From: Scatomorpha stercorigallinarum
GTDB lineage: Bacteria; Bacillota; Clostridia; Oscillospirales; Oscillospiraceae
DNA length: 64,000 nt
Direction: 5' to 3'
Assembly: GCA_944387865.1 (NCBI GenBank)
Contig: CALXGN010000008.1
Location: 20,890-84,889 of the forward strand
Shown: positions 33,189 to 41,655 of the stretch, one piece after another
Layout of the letters: every line of letters starts with the position of its first letter
Numbering within the stretch: the stretch's first letter is position 1
Position numbers and translations under genes: made by a program
The notes under the pieces: model-generated
The model's input: the letters and a program-made list of their open reading frames with translations, nothing else
Told to the model about the DNA's origin: nothing
Databases searched by the model: none

Positions 33189-34322
33189 TTACGGGTGGAG
33201 CGGGAGGGAGACGCGGAAGGTGATGCGGCCTTCCGCGCTCTCGGCGCTTATCGAGCCGCCGTGGAGCTCGACGATTTCCTTGGCGATGGCGAGGCCGAGG
33301 CCGGCGCCGCCGGTGCGGCTGCCGCGGGAGGAGTCCAGGCGGTAGAACTGCTCGAATATCCGCTCCAGCTTGTGCCTGGGTATGTCGTCGCCCTCGTTGG
33401 TGAAACTGAGGTGAGCGGTGTCGCCGTCAACGGCGAGCGTGACGGTGATGTCCGTGCCCTCGTAGCTGTAGTTGATGGCGTTGCGCAGCAGGTTGTCGAA
33501 CACGCGCTCGAGCTTGTCCGGGTCGCAGGTGATGCTCACATCCGGCGGGGCGATGACGCGGCAGGCGAGGCCCTTTTCCGCAAGGAGCGGGGCGAATTCG
33601 TCCGCTGTCTGCGCCAGCATACGCGAGAGGCTGACCGTCTTCAGCTCCAGCGTAAGGCTGGTGAGCGAAAAGCGCGTGATGTCGAAGAATTCGTTGATGA
33701 GGTCCTCCAGCCGCTCGGCCTTGTCCAGGGCGACGGAGAGGTAATGCTCCCGCAGCTCGGGGGATACGTCCCGCTCGTCGCGCAGAAGCGTGAGGTATCC
33801 GATGACTGAGGTCAGCGGCGTTTTCAGGTCGTGCGCGAGATAGACGACAAGGTCGTTCTTGCGCTGGTCTGCCTCCTGTGCAGCCAGGCGGCTGGCGAGC
33901 ATGTCGGTCTTGATGCGGTTCATCTGCACTTCGACCTCGTGCAGGTCGTCGGGGAGGGAGATGGGATCGTCCCCGGAGCGGTATATCTGCTCGGTGGCGG
34001 AGACTATGTCCTCCAGGTAGGAGAGCGTCCTTGCCCAGTAGTGGAGGAAGAGCACGACATAGCCGGCGGCGAGCACGACGATAACTACGAGGGGAAGATA
34101 GCTGCTTATCCACTGCAGCAGGCGGTAGATAGGGTTCATGTAGTCCCAGTTGATGGCGGCGCAGACCAGCACGCTGACGAACAGCCCGACGAAGACGACG
34201 ATCGTATAGAGCACGATGGCCACGATAAAGCGCGTGAGCACGCGGCGCGTCAGCGAGCGGCGGAAGCGGCGCATGGGAGCGGCCGGGCGCGGCGCGCCGG
34301 CGGTGTTGGCAGAGTCACTCAA
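33189..34322 (-). CDS. vanS: Sensor histidine kinase VanS
   Basis: 377-residue VanS-type kinase. Two membrane helices (RFIVAIVLYTIVVFVGLFVSVLVCA and YLPLVVIVVLAAGYVVLFLHYW) flank a short extracellular loop of ~20 residues, followed by a HAMP-like linker, the H-box VYLAHDLKTPLTSVIGYL, and N (LLRNAINYSY), F and G (GGAGLGLAIAKEIVELHGG) boxes. Start TTG at 34322 overlaps vanR by 8 bases. The short loop means that any direct ligand site is small. Confidence 0.9.
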   Translation of the reverse strand: MSDSANTAGAPRPAAPMRRFRRSLTRRVLTRFIVAIVLYTIVVFVGLFVSVLVCAAINWDYMNPIYRLLQWISSYLPLVVIVVLAAGYVVLFLHYWARTLSYLEDIVSATEQIYRSGDDPISLPDDLHEVEVQMNRIKTDMLASRLAAQEADQRKNDLVVYLAHDLKTPLTSVIGYLTLLRDERDVSPELREHYLSVALDKAERLEDLINEFFDITRFSLTSLTLELKTVSLSRMLAQTADEFAPLLAEKGLACRVIAPPDVSITCDPDKLERVFDNLLRNAINYSYEGTDITVTLAVDGDTAHLSFTNEGDDIPRHKLERIFEQFYRLDSSRGSRTGGAGLGLAIAKEIVELHGGSISAESAEGRITFRVSLPLHP

Positions 34323-35016
34323 CCTGATAACCCACCCCCCAGACGGTCTTGACGAAACGCGGCTTGCGCGGGGGCTCGCCGAGCTTTTCCCGCAGGCGGC
34401 CGATGTGCGCCATCACCGTGTTGTTGTTGTCGAGGTATTTTTCGCCCCAGACGGCCTCGAAGAGCTCCTCCGAGGAGACGACTCGCCCCTGGTGCTCGCA
34501 GAGATACCAGAGGATGCCGAACTCTATGGGCGTGAGCGCGATGTTCTTGCCGTAGAGCGTGCATTTGTGCGTGTCTTTGTTTATCACCAGGCCGCGGATG
34601 TCGTGCTCGTTTTCCTGCGCCGGCACGGCCTCGCCCTCCGGGCGGTTGTAGCGCGTATAGCGCCGGAGCTGCGTTTTCACGCGCGCCACCAGCTCCAGCG
34701 GGTTGAAGGGCTTGGTGATATAGTCATCCGCGCCGATGGTGAGGCCCATGATCTTGTCGATGTCCTCCACGCGGGCGGTGAGCATGATGATAGGCCAGAA
34801 ATGCTCCTCGCGTATGCGCGCGCAGAGCGTGAAGCCGTCCATGTCCGGCAGCATCACGTCCAGGATGGCGAGGTCCAGCTCCTCCGTGCGGACGCAGGCG
34901 AGGGCGTCCGCCGCGTTATAGAATTTCCGCACGGCGAATCCTTCGTTTTTCAAATATAGCTCCACAAGGTCGGCGATCTCGCGCTCGTCGTCAACTACTA
35001 ATATCTTCTGCGGCAT
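34315..35016 (-). CDS. vanR: Response regulator VanR (OmpR family)
   Basis: 233-residue regulator: receiver domain (ILVVDDEREIADLVELYL, phospho-Asp in LAILDVMLPDMDG, Lys in ITKPFNPLELVARV) and winged-helix DNA-binding domain (LTPIEFGILWYLCEHQGRVVSSEELFEAVW, VMAHIGRLREKL). Close to VanR of vanG clusters in pattern and context. GGAGGCGGAAT precedes ATG. It presumably activates its own operon and vanG-XY-T. Confidence 0.9.
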   Translation of the reverse strand: MPQKILVVDDEREIADLVELYLKNEGFAVRKFYNAADALACVRTEELDLAILDVMLPDMDGFTLCARIREEHFWPIIMLTARVEDIDKIMGLTIGADDYITKPFNPLELVARVKTQLRRYTRYNRPEGEAVPAQENEHDIRGLVINKDTHKCTLYGKNIALTPIEFGILWYLCEHQGRVVSSEELFEAVWGEKYLDNNNTVMAHIGRLREKLGEPPRKPRFVKTVWGVGYQVE

Positions 35017-35066
35017 ATTCCGCCTCCTGTCAGGTATGTGTATAGCTTACCATATGCCAGCGTGGC

Positions 35067-35115
35067 TTGCAAGCGGCGCGATGGGTGCTATAATGATGTT
35101 AAAGGAAACTTAAAG
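35067..35115 (+). promoter_or_regulatory. Divergent promoter region between two two-component systems
   Basis: TTGCAA (35067-35072), 16 bases, TATAAT (35089-35094) forms a good forward promoter. TTGCAA is its own complement and, read leftward, has TAAGCT 17 bases away, so one -35 hexamer may serve both directions. Two direct TTAAAG repeats (35099-35104, 35110-35115) are 11 bp apart, the spacing used by OmpR-type regulators. Confidence 0.5.
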
Positions 35116-35171
35116 TAGCGGCCGCTTTTTTCTTAATCCGGCGGGGCGTACAATGAGCATGAGGTGAGGGC

Positions 35172-35873
35172 ATGGCAAACATACTTATCGTTGACGACGA
35201 GCGGGACATCGTTTCCGCGCTGAAGATCTATCTGTCCAGTGAGGACTACAGGCTGTTCACCGCCAGCACGGGACGGGAGGCGCTGGACTGCGTGAAGGCC
35301 AACGACATCGACCTGGTGCTCATGGACATCATGATGCCGGAGATGGACGGCATCACCGCCACGGCCAGGCTGCGGGAGGAATACAACATCCCCGTCATAC
35401 TGCTGACGGCCAAGAGCGAGAGCTCCGACAAGGTGCTGGGGCTGAACATCGGGGCGGACGACTATATCACCAAGCCCTTCGACCCGGTGGAGGTGCAGGC
35501 GCGCGTCCGCAGCCAGCTGCGGCGCTATATGCGCCTCGGCGGGCAGAAAAAGGCCGAGCCGCGGCCGGACGTGCTAACGATAGGCGGCATCGAGCTCAAC
35601 GACGCGGAAAAGTCCGTCACCGTGGACGGGGAGGCCGTGAGCCTGACGCCGATCGAGTACAGCATACTCCTGCTGCTCATGCGCAACCCGAACCGCGTGT
35701 ATTCCTCGCGGCAGATATATGAGATGGTGTGGAACGAAAACGCCTACGGCTCGGAGGGCGCGGTGGCCGTGCACATACGGCATCTGCGCGAGAAGATCGA
35801 GATCGACCCCAGCGACCCGCGCTACATCAAGGTCGTCTGGGGACAGGGCTATAAAATGGAGGGCCGAAAGTGA
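35172..35873 (+). CDS. OmpR-family response regulator
   Basis: 233-residue regulator with receiver (ILIVDDERDIVSALKIYLSSE, Asp in LVLMDIMMPEMDG, Lys in ITKPFDPVEVQARV) and winged helix (LTPIEYSILLLLMRNPNRVYSSRQIYEMVW, AVHIRHLREKI). It resembles VanR-like regulators common in Clostridia. GAGGTGAGGGC precedes ATG. The next gene, a kinase, overlaps it and is its likely partner. Diverges from vanR. Confidence 0.92.
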   Translation: MANILIVDDERDIVSALKIYLSSEDYRLFTASTGREALDCVKANDIDLVLMDIMMPEMDGITATARLREEYNIPVILLTAKSESSDKVLGLNIGADDYITKPFDPVEVQARVRSQLRRYMRLGGQKKAEPRPDVLTIGGIELNDAEKSVTVDGEAVSLTPIEYSILLLLMRNPNRVYSSRQIYEMVWNENAYGSEGAVAVHIRHLREKIEIDPSDPRYIKVVWGQGYKMEGRK

Positions 35874-37564
35874 TGGAGAAGAAAAAAATAAAGCTCACGC
35901 ACGAGCTGTGGGCCAAGATACTGGCGTTCGTGCTGCTGGGCATATTCCTTGCCGTTCTCGCCGCAGGGATATTTGAAGCCATGATGCAGTATGGCGAGCT
36001 GCCGTCGTACAAAAACGCAGACGATTTTGCCGGGTCGCTCGAATACATGTACGGCTATGACGAGCTGAACAGCGCAGGCAAGGCTTATGCCCAAAACCTG
36101 ATGAGGCTTATTTACAACCTGTCCGGCTGGTGGCTGTGCGCCGTACTGGTCGGTGCGGCGGGTGCCATCGCCTGCCTTGTGTTCCTCTTCATGGCGGCTG
36201 GCCGCAGAAAAGGGGAGGAGGGCGTCAGGCTGAATCTGCTGGACAAAATCCCGCTGGACCTGTACGCCGCAGGCTGTTTCGCGCTAGCGTTTGTCTGGCT
36301 GCTGCTTTTCGTGGATCTGACGGAGAGCATGGGGTTCTTCTTCGCCTTCAGCCCGGAGGGGCTGACATTCCTTGCGTTCGCCATGCTGGTGTTCTATCTG
36401 GCGGGGATCGTGGCGCTGGCGCCGTTCCTCTCCTTCGCAACGCGGGTAAAAGCAGGCGGCGGCATCTGGTGGCGGAACACGGTCATATACATGGCCCTGC
36501 GGCTGTGCCTGCGCGTCCTGCGCTGGTGCTGGGATAAGATAAAGGCCTTTTGCCGCGGCGTGTGGTACATGACGACGAAGATACCCATAGTCTGGCGCAC
36601 GGCGCTGATCGTCCTGGTAGTGCTCGTCACAAACTTTTGCCTGGCCATAAGCATACGCTATAGCGACTTCGCGCTCTTCTGCTGGCTGGTACTGCTGGCG
36701 CTGGTTTTCCTGCTGGCGTGCTTCGGGGCCTGGCAGATGAGGAGCCTGAAGGCGGCGGGGGAAAAGCTCGCGGCGGGAGAGTTTGAGTACAAAATAGACA
36801 CCAAGCATATGTACTGGGAGTTCAAACACCACGCGGAGAATTTGAATTCCATAGGCGACGGCATGGCCGCGGCCGTGGAGCAGCGGATGAAGTCCGAGCG
36901 GCTCAAGACGGAGCTGATAACGAACGTGTCGCACGACATAAAGACGCCGCTGACCTCCATCATCAACTATGTGGACCTGCTGGAGCGGCCGCATACGCCG
37001 GAGGAGGGCGCAGAGTATCTGGAAGTGCTCGAGCGGCAATCAAAGCGGCTGAAAAAACTGACGGAGGACCTGGTGGAGGCGTCCAAAGCGTCCACCGGCA
37101 ACATGAGCGTGACGCTCGCGCCCACAAGCACTCTGGAGATCATCAACCAGTCGCTGGCCGAGTACGGGCAGCGCATGGAGGCCGGCAAGCTCTCCGTCCT
37201 TATCAACGTGCCGGAACCCGCGCCGGCAGTGCGCGCGGACGGGCGGCTGCTCTGGCGGGTGATGGATAACCTCTTCAACAACGTCGTCAAATACGCCATG
37301 CCGGAGACGCGCGTCTATGTGGACGTGCGCACGTCGGAGGGGAATGCCGTCATATCCGTGAAGAACATCTCCCGCGCGGCGCTGAACGTATCCGCCGGGG
37401 AGCTGATGGAGCGCTTTGTGCGCGGCGACGCCTCGCGCTCCACGGAGGGCTCCGGGCTGGGGCTGAGCATCGCCAAAAGCCTGACCGAGTTGCAGCACGG
37501 GCAGTTCAGCATCAGCACGGACGGCGACCTTTTCAAAGCGGAGATCACGCTGCCGCTGGCGTAA
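35873..37564 (+). CDS. Multi-pass membrane sensor histidine kinase
   Basis: ~563-residue kinase with about six membrane segments (ILAFVLLGIFLAVLAAGIFEAM, LCAVLVGAAGAIACLVFLF, YAAGCFALAFVWLLLF, LTFLAFAMLVFYLAGIVALAPFL, ALIVLVVLVTNFCLAI, ALFCWLVLLALVFLLAC), a HAMP-like linker, H-box NVSHDIKTPLTSIINYVDLL, N-box LFNNVVKYAM and G-box GLGLSIAKSLTEL. Most of the sensor part is in the membrane, with one ~60-residue extracellular segment after helix 1. It is coupled to the regulator; ATG 35873 or GTG 35870 are both possible starts. A perfect terminator palindrome follows. Confidence 0.9.
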   Translation: MEKKKIKLTHELWAKILAFVLLGIFLAVLAAGIFEAMMQYGELPSYKNADDFAGSLEYMYGYDELNSAGKAYAQNLMRLIYNLSGWWLCAVLVGAAGAIACLVFLFMAAGRRKGEEGVRLNLLDKIPLDLYAAGCFALAFVWLLLFVDLTESMGFFFAFSPEGLTFLAFAMLVFYLAGIVALAPFLSFATRVKAGGGIWWRNTVIYMALRLCLRVLRWCWDKIKAFCRGVWYMTTKIPIVWRTALIVLVVLVTNFCLAISIRYSDFALFCWLVLLALVFLLACFGAWQMRSLKAAGEKLAAGEFEYKIDTKHMYWEFKHHAENLNSIGDGMAAAVEQRMKSERLKTELITNVSHDIKTPLTSIINYVDLLERPHTPEEGAEYLEVLERQSKRLKKLTEDLVEASKASTGNMSVTLAPTSTLEIINQSLAEYGQRMEAGKLSVLINVPEPAPAVRADGRLLWRVMDNLFNNVVKYAMPETRVYVDVRTSEGNAVISVKNISRAALNVSAGELMERFVRGDASRSTEGSGLGLSIAKSLTELQHGQFSISTDGDLFKAEITLPLA

Positions 37565-37594
37565 AAAATCGCCCCGGATATCCGGGGCGATTTT
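37565..37594. terminator. Perfect terminator palindrome
   Basis: AAAATCGCCCCGGAT followed at once by its complement, with A/T runs on both ends. Confidence 0.85.
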
Positions 37595-37620
37595 CATATC
37601 CATATGCGCATATATACGCG

Positions 37621-37645
37621 AAAAGGGCCCTTAAAGGGCCCTTTT
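37621..37645. terminator. Terminator palindrome after secG
   Basis: AAAAGGGCCCTT A AAGGGCCCTTTT, six bases beyond the secG stop on the minus strand; may act in both directions. Confidence 0.75.
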
Positions 37646-37651
37646 GTGTTC

Positions 37652-37879
37652 TCAGACAAAGTGCAGCGCGAGAGTGAGCACGACGAAAGCCAGCCCGACC
37701 CACTTGGTGGCCTTGGCCAGCTGGGCGTCGAGCGTCTTGGCCTTGCCCTTGGAGAGGAAGGTGTCCGCGCCGCCGGCAATGGCGCCGGAGAGGCCGGAGC
37801 GCTTGCCCGACTGCATGAGGACGATGGCCGTGACGGCGACGGCGGAGATGAGCTGCAGGATGGTGAGGAAGATTTCCAC
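37652..37879 (-). CDS. secG: Preprotein translocase subunit SecG
   Basis: 75-residue SecG with two membrane helices (FLTILQLISAVAVTAIVLMQ and WVGLAFVVLTLALHFV) around the conserved GLSGAIAGGADTFLSKGKAKTLDAQLAK loop. Part of SecYEG. GTG start at 37879, AAAGGA 9 bases upstream. In many Bacillota rnr and smpB follow secG; they do not here. Confidence 0.93.
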   Translation of the reverse strand: MEIFLTILQLISAVAVTAIVLMQSGKRSGLSGAIAGGADTFLSKGKAKTLDAQLAKATKWVGLAFVVLTLALHFV

Positions 37880-37953
37880 TTATATCGTTCCTTTCGGCGT
37901 TATTCAGCAATAGCAAATGGTACTATAACACAAGATGGCGTGTATTTCAAGAG

Positions 37954-40545
37954 CTATTTTGCAGGATATGCCGTTTTTTTGCCGTCGGGCCAGCCGCAGA
38001 CGGCGTGGTTGCTCACAGCGTCCAGCCAGAAGTGCAGGCCCTGCGGCTCCACAACGCGGATGAGGCCGTTGAACTGCGGCATATTGGGGCATATCTGCGG
38101 GAACAGATCCTTCAGGCCGTCGAGATGCTGCGGGAAGTAGGCGAGCGTGCGCTCGTCGTTCCAGATGGCGCAGTAGAAGATGTCAGCCTCAACCAGATCC
38201 TGGAACATGTGGCTGCCGTAGCTGAGCTCCGGCATGAAGCCGGCGGCGGGGTCGGACACCTCGCAGATGCCGGTGAAGCTGGAGATGTCGGCAAAACGCA
38301 CGGGCACGCCCAGCTCCGGCGAGCTGGTGCCGATGCGCCCCGGGGCGAGCAGCAAAAGACGCTTGCCGCTGTTTTTGTAGTAGCGGTTGATCTGCCCCAC
38401 GGCGGCGGCCGTCTGCGGCTTGCGGGCGTAGGGCAGGTCGCGGTAGCCGCGCGGGTCGATGAGCACTACGGCGTCGATGTCCGTGGAAGAAGAAGGGCCC
38501 ATGGACGAGCGCACGAGGTCAAAGAAAAGTTCGCCCTCCGGCAGGGAAGGGGGGGCAACGATGCCCGCGGCCTGGCCCATATAGAGCGGCCGGCATTGCA
38601 GGAGGTTGACGACGAAGTCGCCCTGTTCATCCGTATTGACGGCGAACTCGATGTCCACCGGCGTGCCGTAGACGTTCTCCAGCGTTTTCAGCAGCGCGCG
38701 CATCACGCGGGGGAAGGGCGACTCCTCCAACAGCCGCTGGCAGCTGATGAACCAGACGGGGTCTTTGAAGCCGTGCTCGCGCAGCGCGGCCTCCGCTTCA
38801 TAGTCGCGCTCCATCATCAGCGTGCGGAACCAGGCGGGCAGGCAGGGCGCGATCTCGTCCACCGTGACGCTGCGGAACTCACGCCGCTCGCGGTCGATGA
38901 CGTCCACGTGGTGCTGTGAGAAGCGGTGGCGGTCGGCAAGCGTGGTGAGCGTGCTGGAAGCGGGCTTGTCGAGGTTGACGATGCGGGGGTAATCGTCCTC
39001 CGTGCGGTCCACGGCCTTGGTGCCCAGGCCGACGACAAGGCGCAGCATACCGGCCTCGGGGTCGGCGTCCGGGCTCGTGCGGTAGAGGCATCGGCTGAAG
39101 CCCACACCGGCCACGCCGGGCAGGTAATAATGCCCGGCCCAGGAGCCGGAGACCCTCTGTACGAGGATGCTCATCTGCTCGTCCACCTTCTCCAGCCCGC
39201 GCTGGCGGCGGTATTCAAGGGCGGAGGGGTCCATCGTGCTGGCATAGACGCGGCGCACGGCGTTTTCGAACTCCTCCAGCCGCTGCTCGAGCGGGCCGGA
39301 GTTGACACAGAACACGGATTCATACTTGCCGGCAAAGGCGTTGCCAAAGCCGTCCTCGAGGAAGCTGCTCGAGCGCACGATGATGGGATTCTGGCCGTAA
39401 TACGAGAGCATGGTGCGGAAGCGCTCGCGGATGTTTTCCGGGAAGCGTCCGGCGAGCAGCGCTTCACGCAGCGCTTCGGCGCGGGAAAAATACCCGGCCT
39501 GCGTGCGCTGCTCGATGCGCGTTTTCCAGCAGTTGTTGTCAACGATGTAGGTGTAGAACACGTCCGAGCCGATGTAAAACGAGTCGTGCGGCTCCGTCAC
39601 CTCGCGGAAATTGGGCAGGCAGATATCGGCGATCTTGCGCGCAAGGAGCATGCCGCAGGCCTTGCCGCCGATGCAGCCGCTGCCTATCATGCGGTCGCGC
39701 AGCGTGAAAAAGTCCTTGGGGTCGAACAGCTGGCGGATGAGGCTTTTGACCTTGGGGTCTTTGCTCATCATGCTGTTGATGACACGGTCCATGGTGTCTT
39801 CGCTCAGCCGCCCGCTGCCGAAATCGTGCTTGGCGGCGGCAAAAAAGCGGTCATGGCTGTCAAAGTTCTGGTCCTGCGTGCTCGCAGAGAGGTCTTCCAG
39901 CAGGCGGTAGTAGCGGCTTATGGCCACGCCTCCGTTCAGCGGCTTGAAGGGCGCGCCGCTGCGGCTGACGTGGGGAAGATAGAGGTCGTTTGAGTCACGG
40001 TCTGTGGCCTTGAGCGTATGTATATACACGTCCGTATCACTGGTATAGACGTCTATCAGCACCTGCGTCGTGTCCCGGATGCGGGCCACGGCGTCATAGG
40101 AATGCCGGCCGCGGAGCAGGGGGAAATAGGCCACCGTGTCCAGCTCGTGCAGATATGGGCAGGTGACGCGGAAAAAATTCCCCATCATCTGGTCCGTATA
40201 CCAGGCGGACTGCAGATCGGAGAGGCAGTCAAATACATAGAATACGCCCTCGCCGGCGGCGGTGATGGCGTTGTAGATGGCGACGGTGAAGGGCTCGAAG
40301 CCCTCGTCCGGGTCAAGGGCTATGATATCAAGGCCTTCGCAGGGCTCGAGCAGGGGCTCGTGCCTGGCGAAGCGGAAATAGAGCGTGCGGCGGCCGTCCG
40401 CTATCGCGCGGCGGGCAAAGGGCTGGGCAAAGAGGCGGAACTCAGAGAGATCCATCACCTGCCAAACGACGTTGTCGCCCATGCGGATATTGTCGAGCAC
40501 CTCGTCCAGGCCGGGGTATCCGCTCAGTATTTTCTCAAAGGACAT
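37954..40545 (-). CDS. KaiC/RAD55-like domain fused to PEP-synthase-type ATP-grasp domain
   Basis: 863 residues with two parts. Residues 1-~230 resemble a RecA/KaiC-type module (GYPGLDEVLDNIRMGDNVVWQVMD, RRTLYFRFARHE, VFYVFDCLSDLQSAWYTDQMMGNFF), but the Walker A glycines and lysine are missing. Residues ~300-690 match the PEP/pyruvate-binding ATP-grasp domain of PPDK/PEP synthase (IGSGCIGGKACGMLLARKI, NPIIVRSSSFLEDGFGNAFAGKYESVF, DIEFAVNTDEQGDFVVNLLQCRP). The phospho-His swivel domain and PEP barrel are absent; the last ~170 residues are unfamiliar. Cytoplasmic, monocistronic, AGGAGCGAG before ATG. The role is unknown. Confidence 0.75.
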   Translation of the reverse strand: MSFEKILSGYPGLDEVLDNIRMGDNVVWQVMDLSEFRLFAQPFARRAIADGRRTLYFRFARHEPLLEPCEGLDIIALDPDEGFEPFTVAIYNAITAAGEGVFYVFDCLSDLQSAWYTDQMMGNFFRVTCPYLHELDTVAYFPLLRGRHSYDAVARIRDTTQVLIDVYTSDTDVYIHTLKATDRDSNDLYLPHVSRSGAPFKPLNGGVAISRYYRLLEDLSASTQDQNFDSHDRFFAAAKHDFGSGRLSEDTMDRVINSMMSKDPKVKSLIRQLFDPKDFFTLRDRMIGSGCIGGKACGMLLARKIADICLPNFREVTEPHDSFYIGSDVFYTYIVDNNCWKTRIEQRTQAGYFSRAEALREALLAGRFPENIRERFRTMLSYYGQNPIIVRSSSFLEDGFGNAFAGKYESVFCVNSGPLEQRLEEFENAVRRVYASTMDPSALEYRRQRGLEKVDEQMSILVQRVSGSWAGHYYLPGVAGVGFSRCLYRTSPDADPEAGMLRLVVGLGTKAVDRTEDDYPRIVNLDKPASSTLTTLADRHRFSQHHVDVIDRERREFRSVTVDEIAPCLPAWFRTLMMERDYEAEAALREHGFKDPVWFISCQRLLEESPFPRVMRALLKTLENVYGTPVDIEFAVNTDEQGDFVVNLLQCRPLYMGQAAGIVAPPSLPEGELFFDLVRSSMGPSSSTDIDAVVLIDPRGYRDLPYARKPQTAAAVGQINRYYKNSGKRLLLLAPGRIGTSSPELGVPVRFADISSFTGICEVSDPAAGFMPELSYGSHMFQDLVEADIFYCAIWNDERTLAYFPQHLDGLKDLFPQICPNMPQFNGLIRVVEPQGLHFWLDAVSNHAVCGWPDGKKTAYPAK

Positions 40546-40692
40546 ATCTCGCTCCTTTCGTCATTGGCTGATCCTTCGCTCCACGGCGGCGCCTGGGGCG
40601 GCATACTTGATCATATATTACCATGGAGCGGCCGCTTTGTCCACGCAAACCGGGCGCCGCGCCGCAGCGGAGGCAAAAACACCGTTTTGCTG

Positions 40693-40721
40693 TTGAGCGC
40701 AGGGCGCAGGTATGATAAAAT
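40693..40721 (+). promoter_or_regulatory. Sigma-A-like promoter for panB
   Basis: TTGAGC, 17 bases, TAAAAT, ending 31 bases before the panB start. Confidence 0.65.
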
Positions 40722-40752
40722 GATCGTACTTTAACGTGGAAGGAGCTTCGCT

Positions 40753-41619
40753 ATGGCCAGGAAGAAATCCATACTTGATCTATACAAGATGAAAGAGGCC
40801 GGGGAGAAGGCCTGCTGGATCGTGCTCTATGACAGCGTATTCGCTTCCTATGCCGAGGAGGCGGGGATAGACATGATACTCTGCGGCGACTCCATGGGTA
40901 TGATCGTCTACGGCTGGCCGGGCACGGTCCCGGTCACGATGGACATGAGCATCGCCCACTGCCAGGCCGTGCGCCGCGGCGCGCCCAACACCTACCTTAT
41001 CGGCGACATGCCGTTCGGCTCCTATCACGCAAGTTGTGAGGACGCCGTGCGCAACGCGGTGCGCTTTTATAAGGAAGCGGACGTGGACGCCATAAAGCTG
41101 GAGGGCGGCGTGGCAGTTGCGGATAAGATACGCGCCATCGTCAATGCGGGCATGGTCGTCTTTGGGCACATCGGGCTGACGCCGCAGAGCTCGGCCTCCA
41201 TGGGCGGCTTCAAGGCCCAGGGACGCACGACGGACTCTGCCCGCGCCGTGATAGAGGACGCCATCGCCGTATATGAGGCCGGCGCGCGCACGCTGCTGCT
41301 CGAGGGCGTGCCCGAGGAGGTCTGCGCCTATGTGCACAAGATGCTGCCCATCCCCGTCTACGGCATCGGCGCGGGCGCGGACTGCGACGGGCAGGTGCTG
41401 CTTTCCGCCGACCTGCTGGGCATGTACAGGAACTTCACGCCAAAGTTTACGAAAAAATATGCCGATATCGCCGCCGTGGCCACGCAGGGGATGAGCGATT
41501 ACATACGCGAGGTTAAAAGCGGCGAGTTCCCCGCGCCGGAGCATAAATACAAGATCTCCGGCGATATCGCCGAGTTTACGGCGCTGTTCGACGAGATGGC
41601 GCCGCGGTTCAGGAAGTGA
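40753..41619 (+). CDS. panB: 3-methyl-2-oxobutanoate hydroxymethyltransferase (PanB)
   Basis: 288-residue PanB-type TIM barrel, which makes ketopantoate from 2-oxoisovalerate and methylene-THF for pantothenate and CoA. KKSILDLYKMKEAGE, metal-binding CGDSMGMIVYGWPGTVPVTMDM, IGDMPFGSYHAS, KLEGGVAV, GHIGLTPQSSASMGGFKAQG and the catalytic Glu in LLEGVPEEV are present. No panC or panD nearby; folD, which supplies the same folate pool, is 1.3 kb downstream. A related PEP-mutase-like activity cannot be excluded. Confidence 0.85.
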   Translation: MARKKSILDLYKMKEAGEKACWIVLYDSVFASYAEEAGIDMILCGDSMGMIVYGWPGTVPVTMDMSIAHCQAVRRGAPNTYLIGDMPFGSYHASCEDAVRNAVRFYKEADVDAIKLEGGVAVADKIRAIVNAGMVVFGHIGLTPQSSASMGGFKAQGRTTDSARAVIEDAIAVYEAGARTLLLEGVPEEVCAYVHKMLPIPVYGIGAGADCDGQVLLSADLLGMYRNFTPKFTKKYADIAAVATQGMSDYIREVKSGEFPAPEHKYKISGDIAEFTALFDEMAPRFRK

Positions 41620-41655
41620 CAGGGCAAAGGACTAACGAAAAAGGAGGTAAAGCAA

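Noticed and set aside
37565..37645. Two perfect palindromes close together, considered as transposon ends
   Set aside because: Each has A/T runs and sits just after a stop codon of convergent genes; they are terminators.
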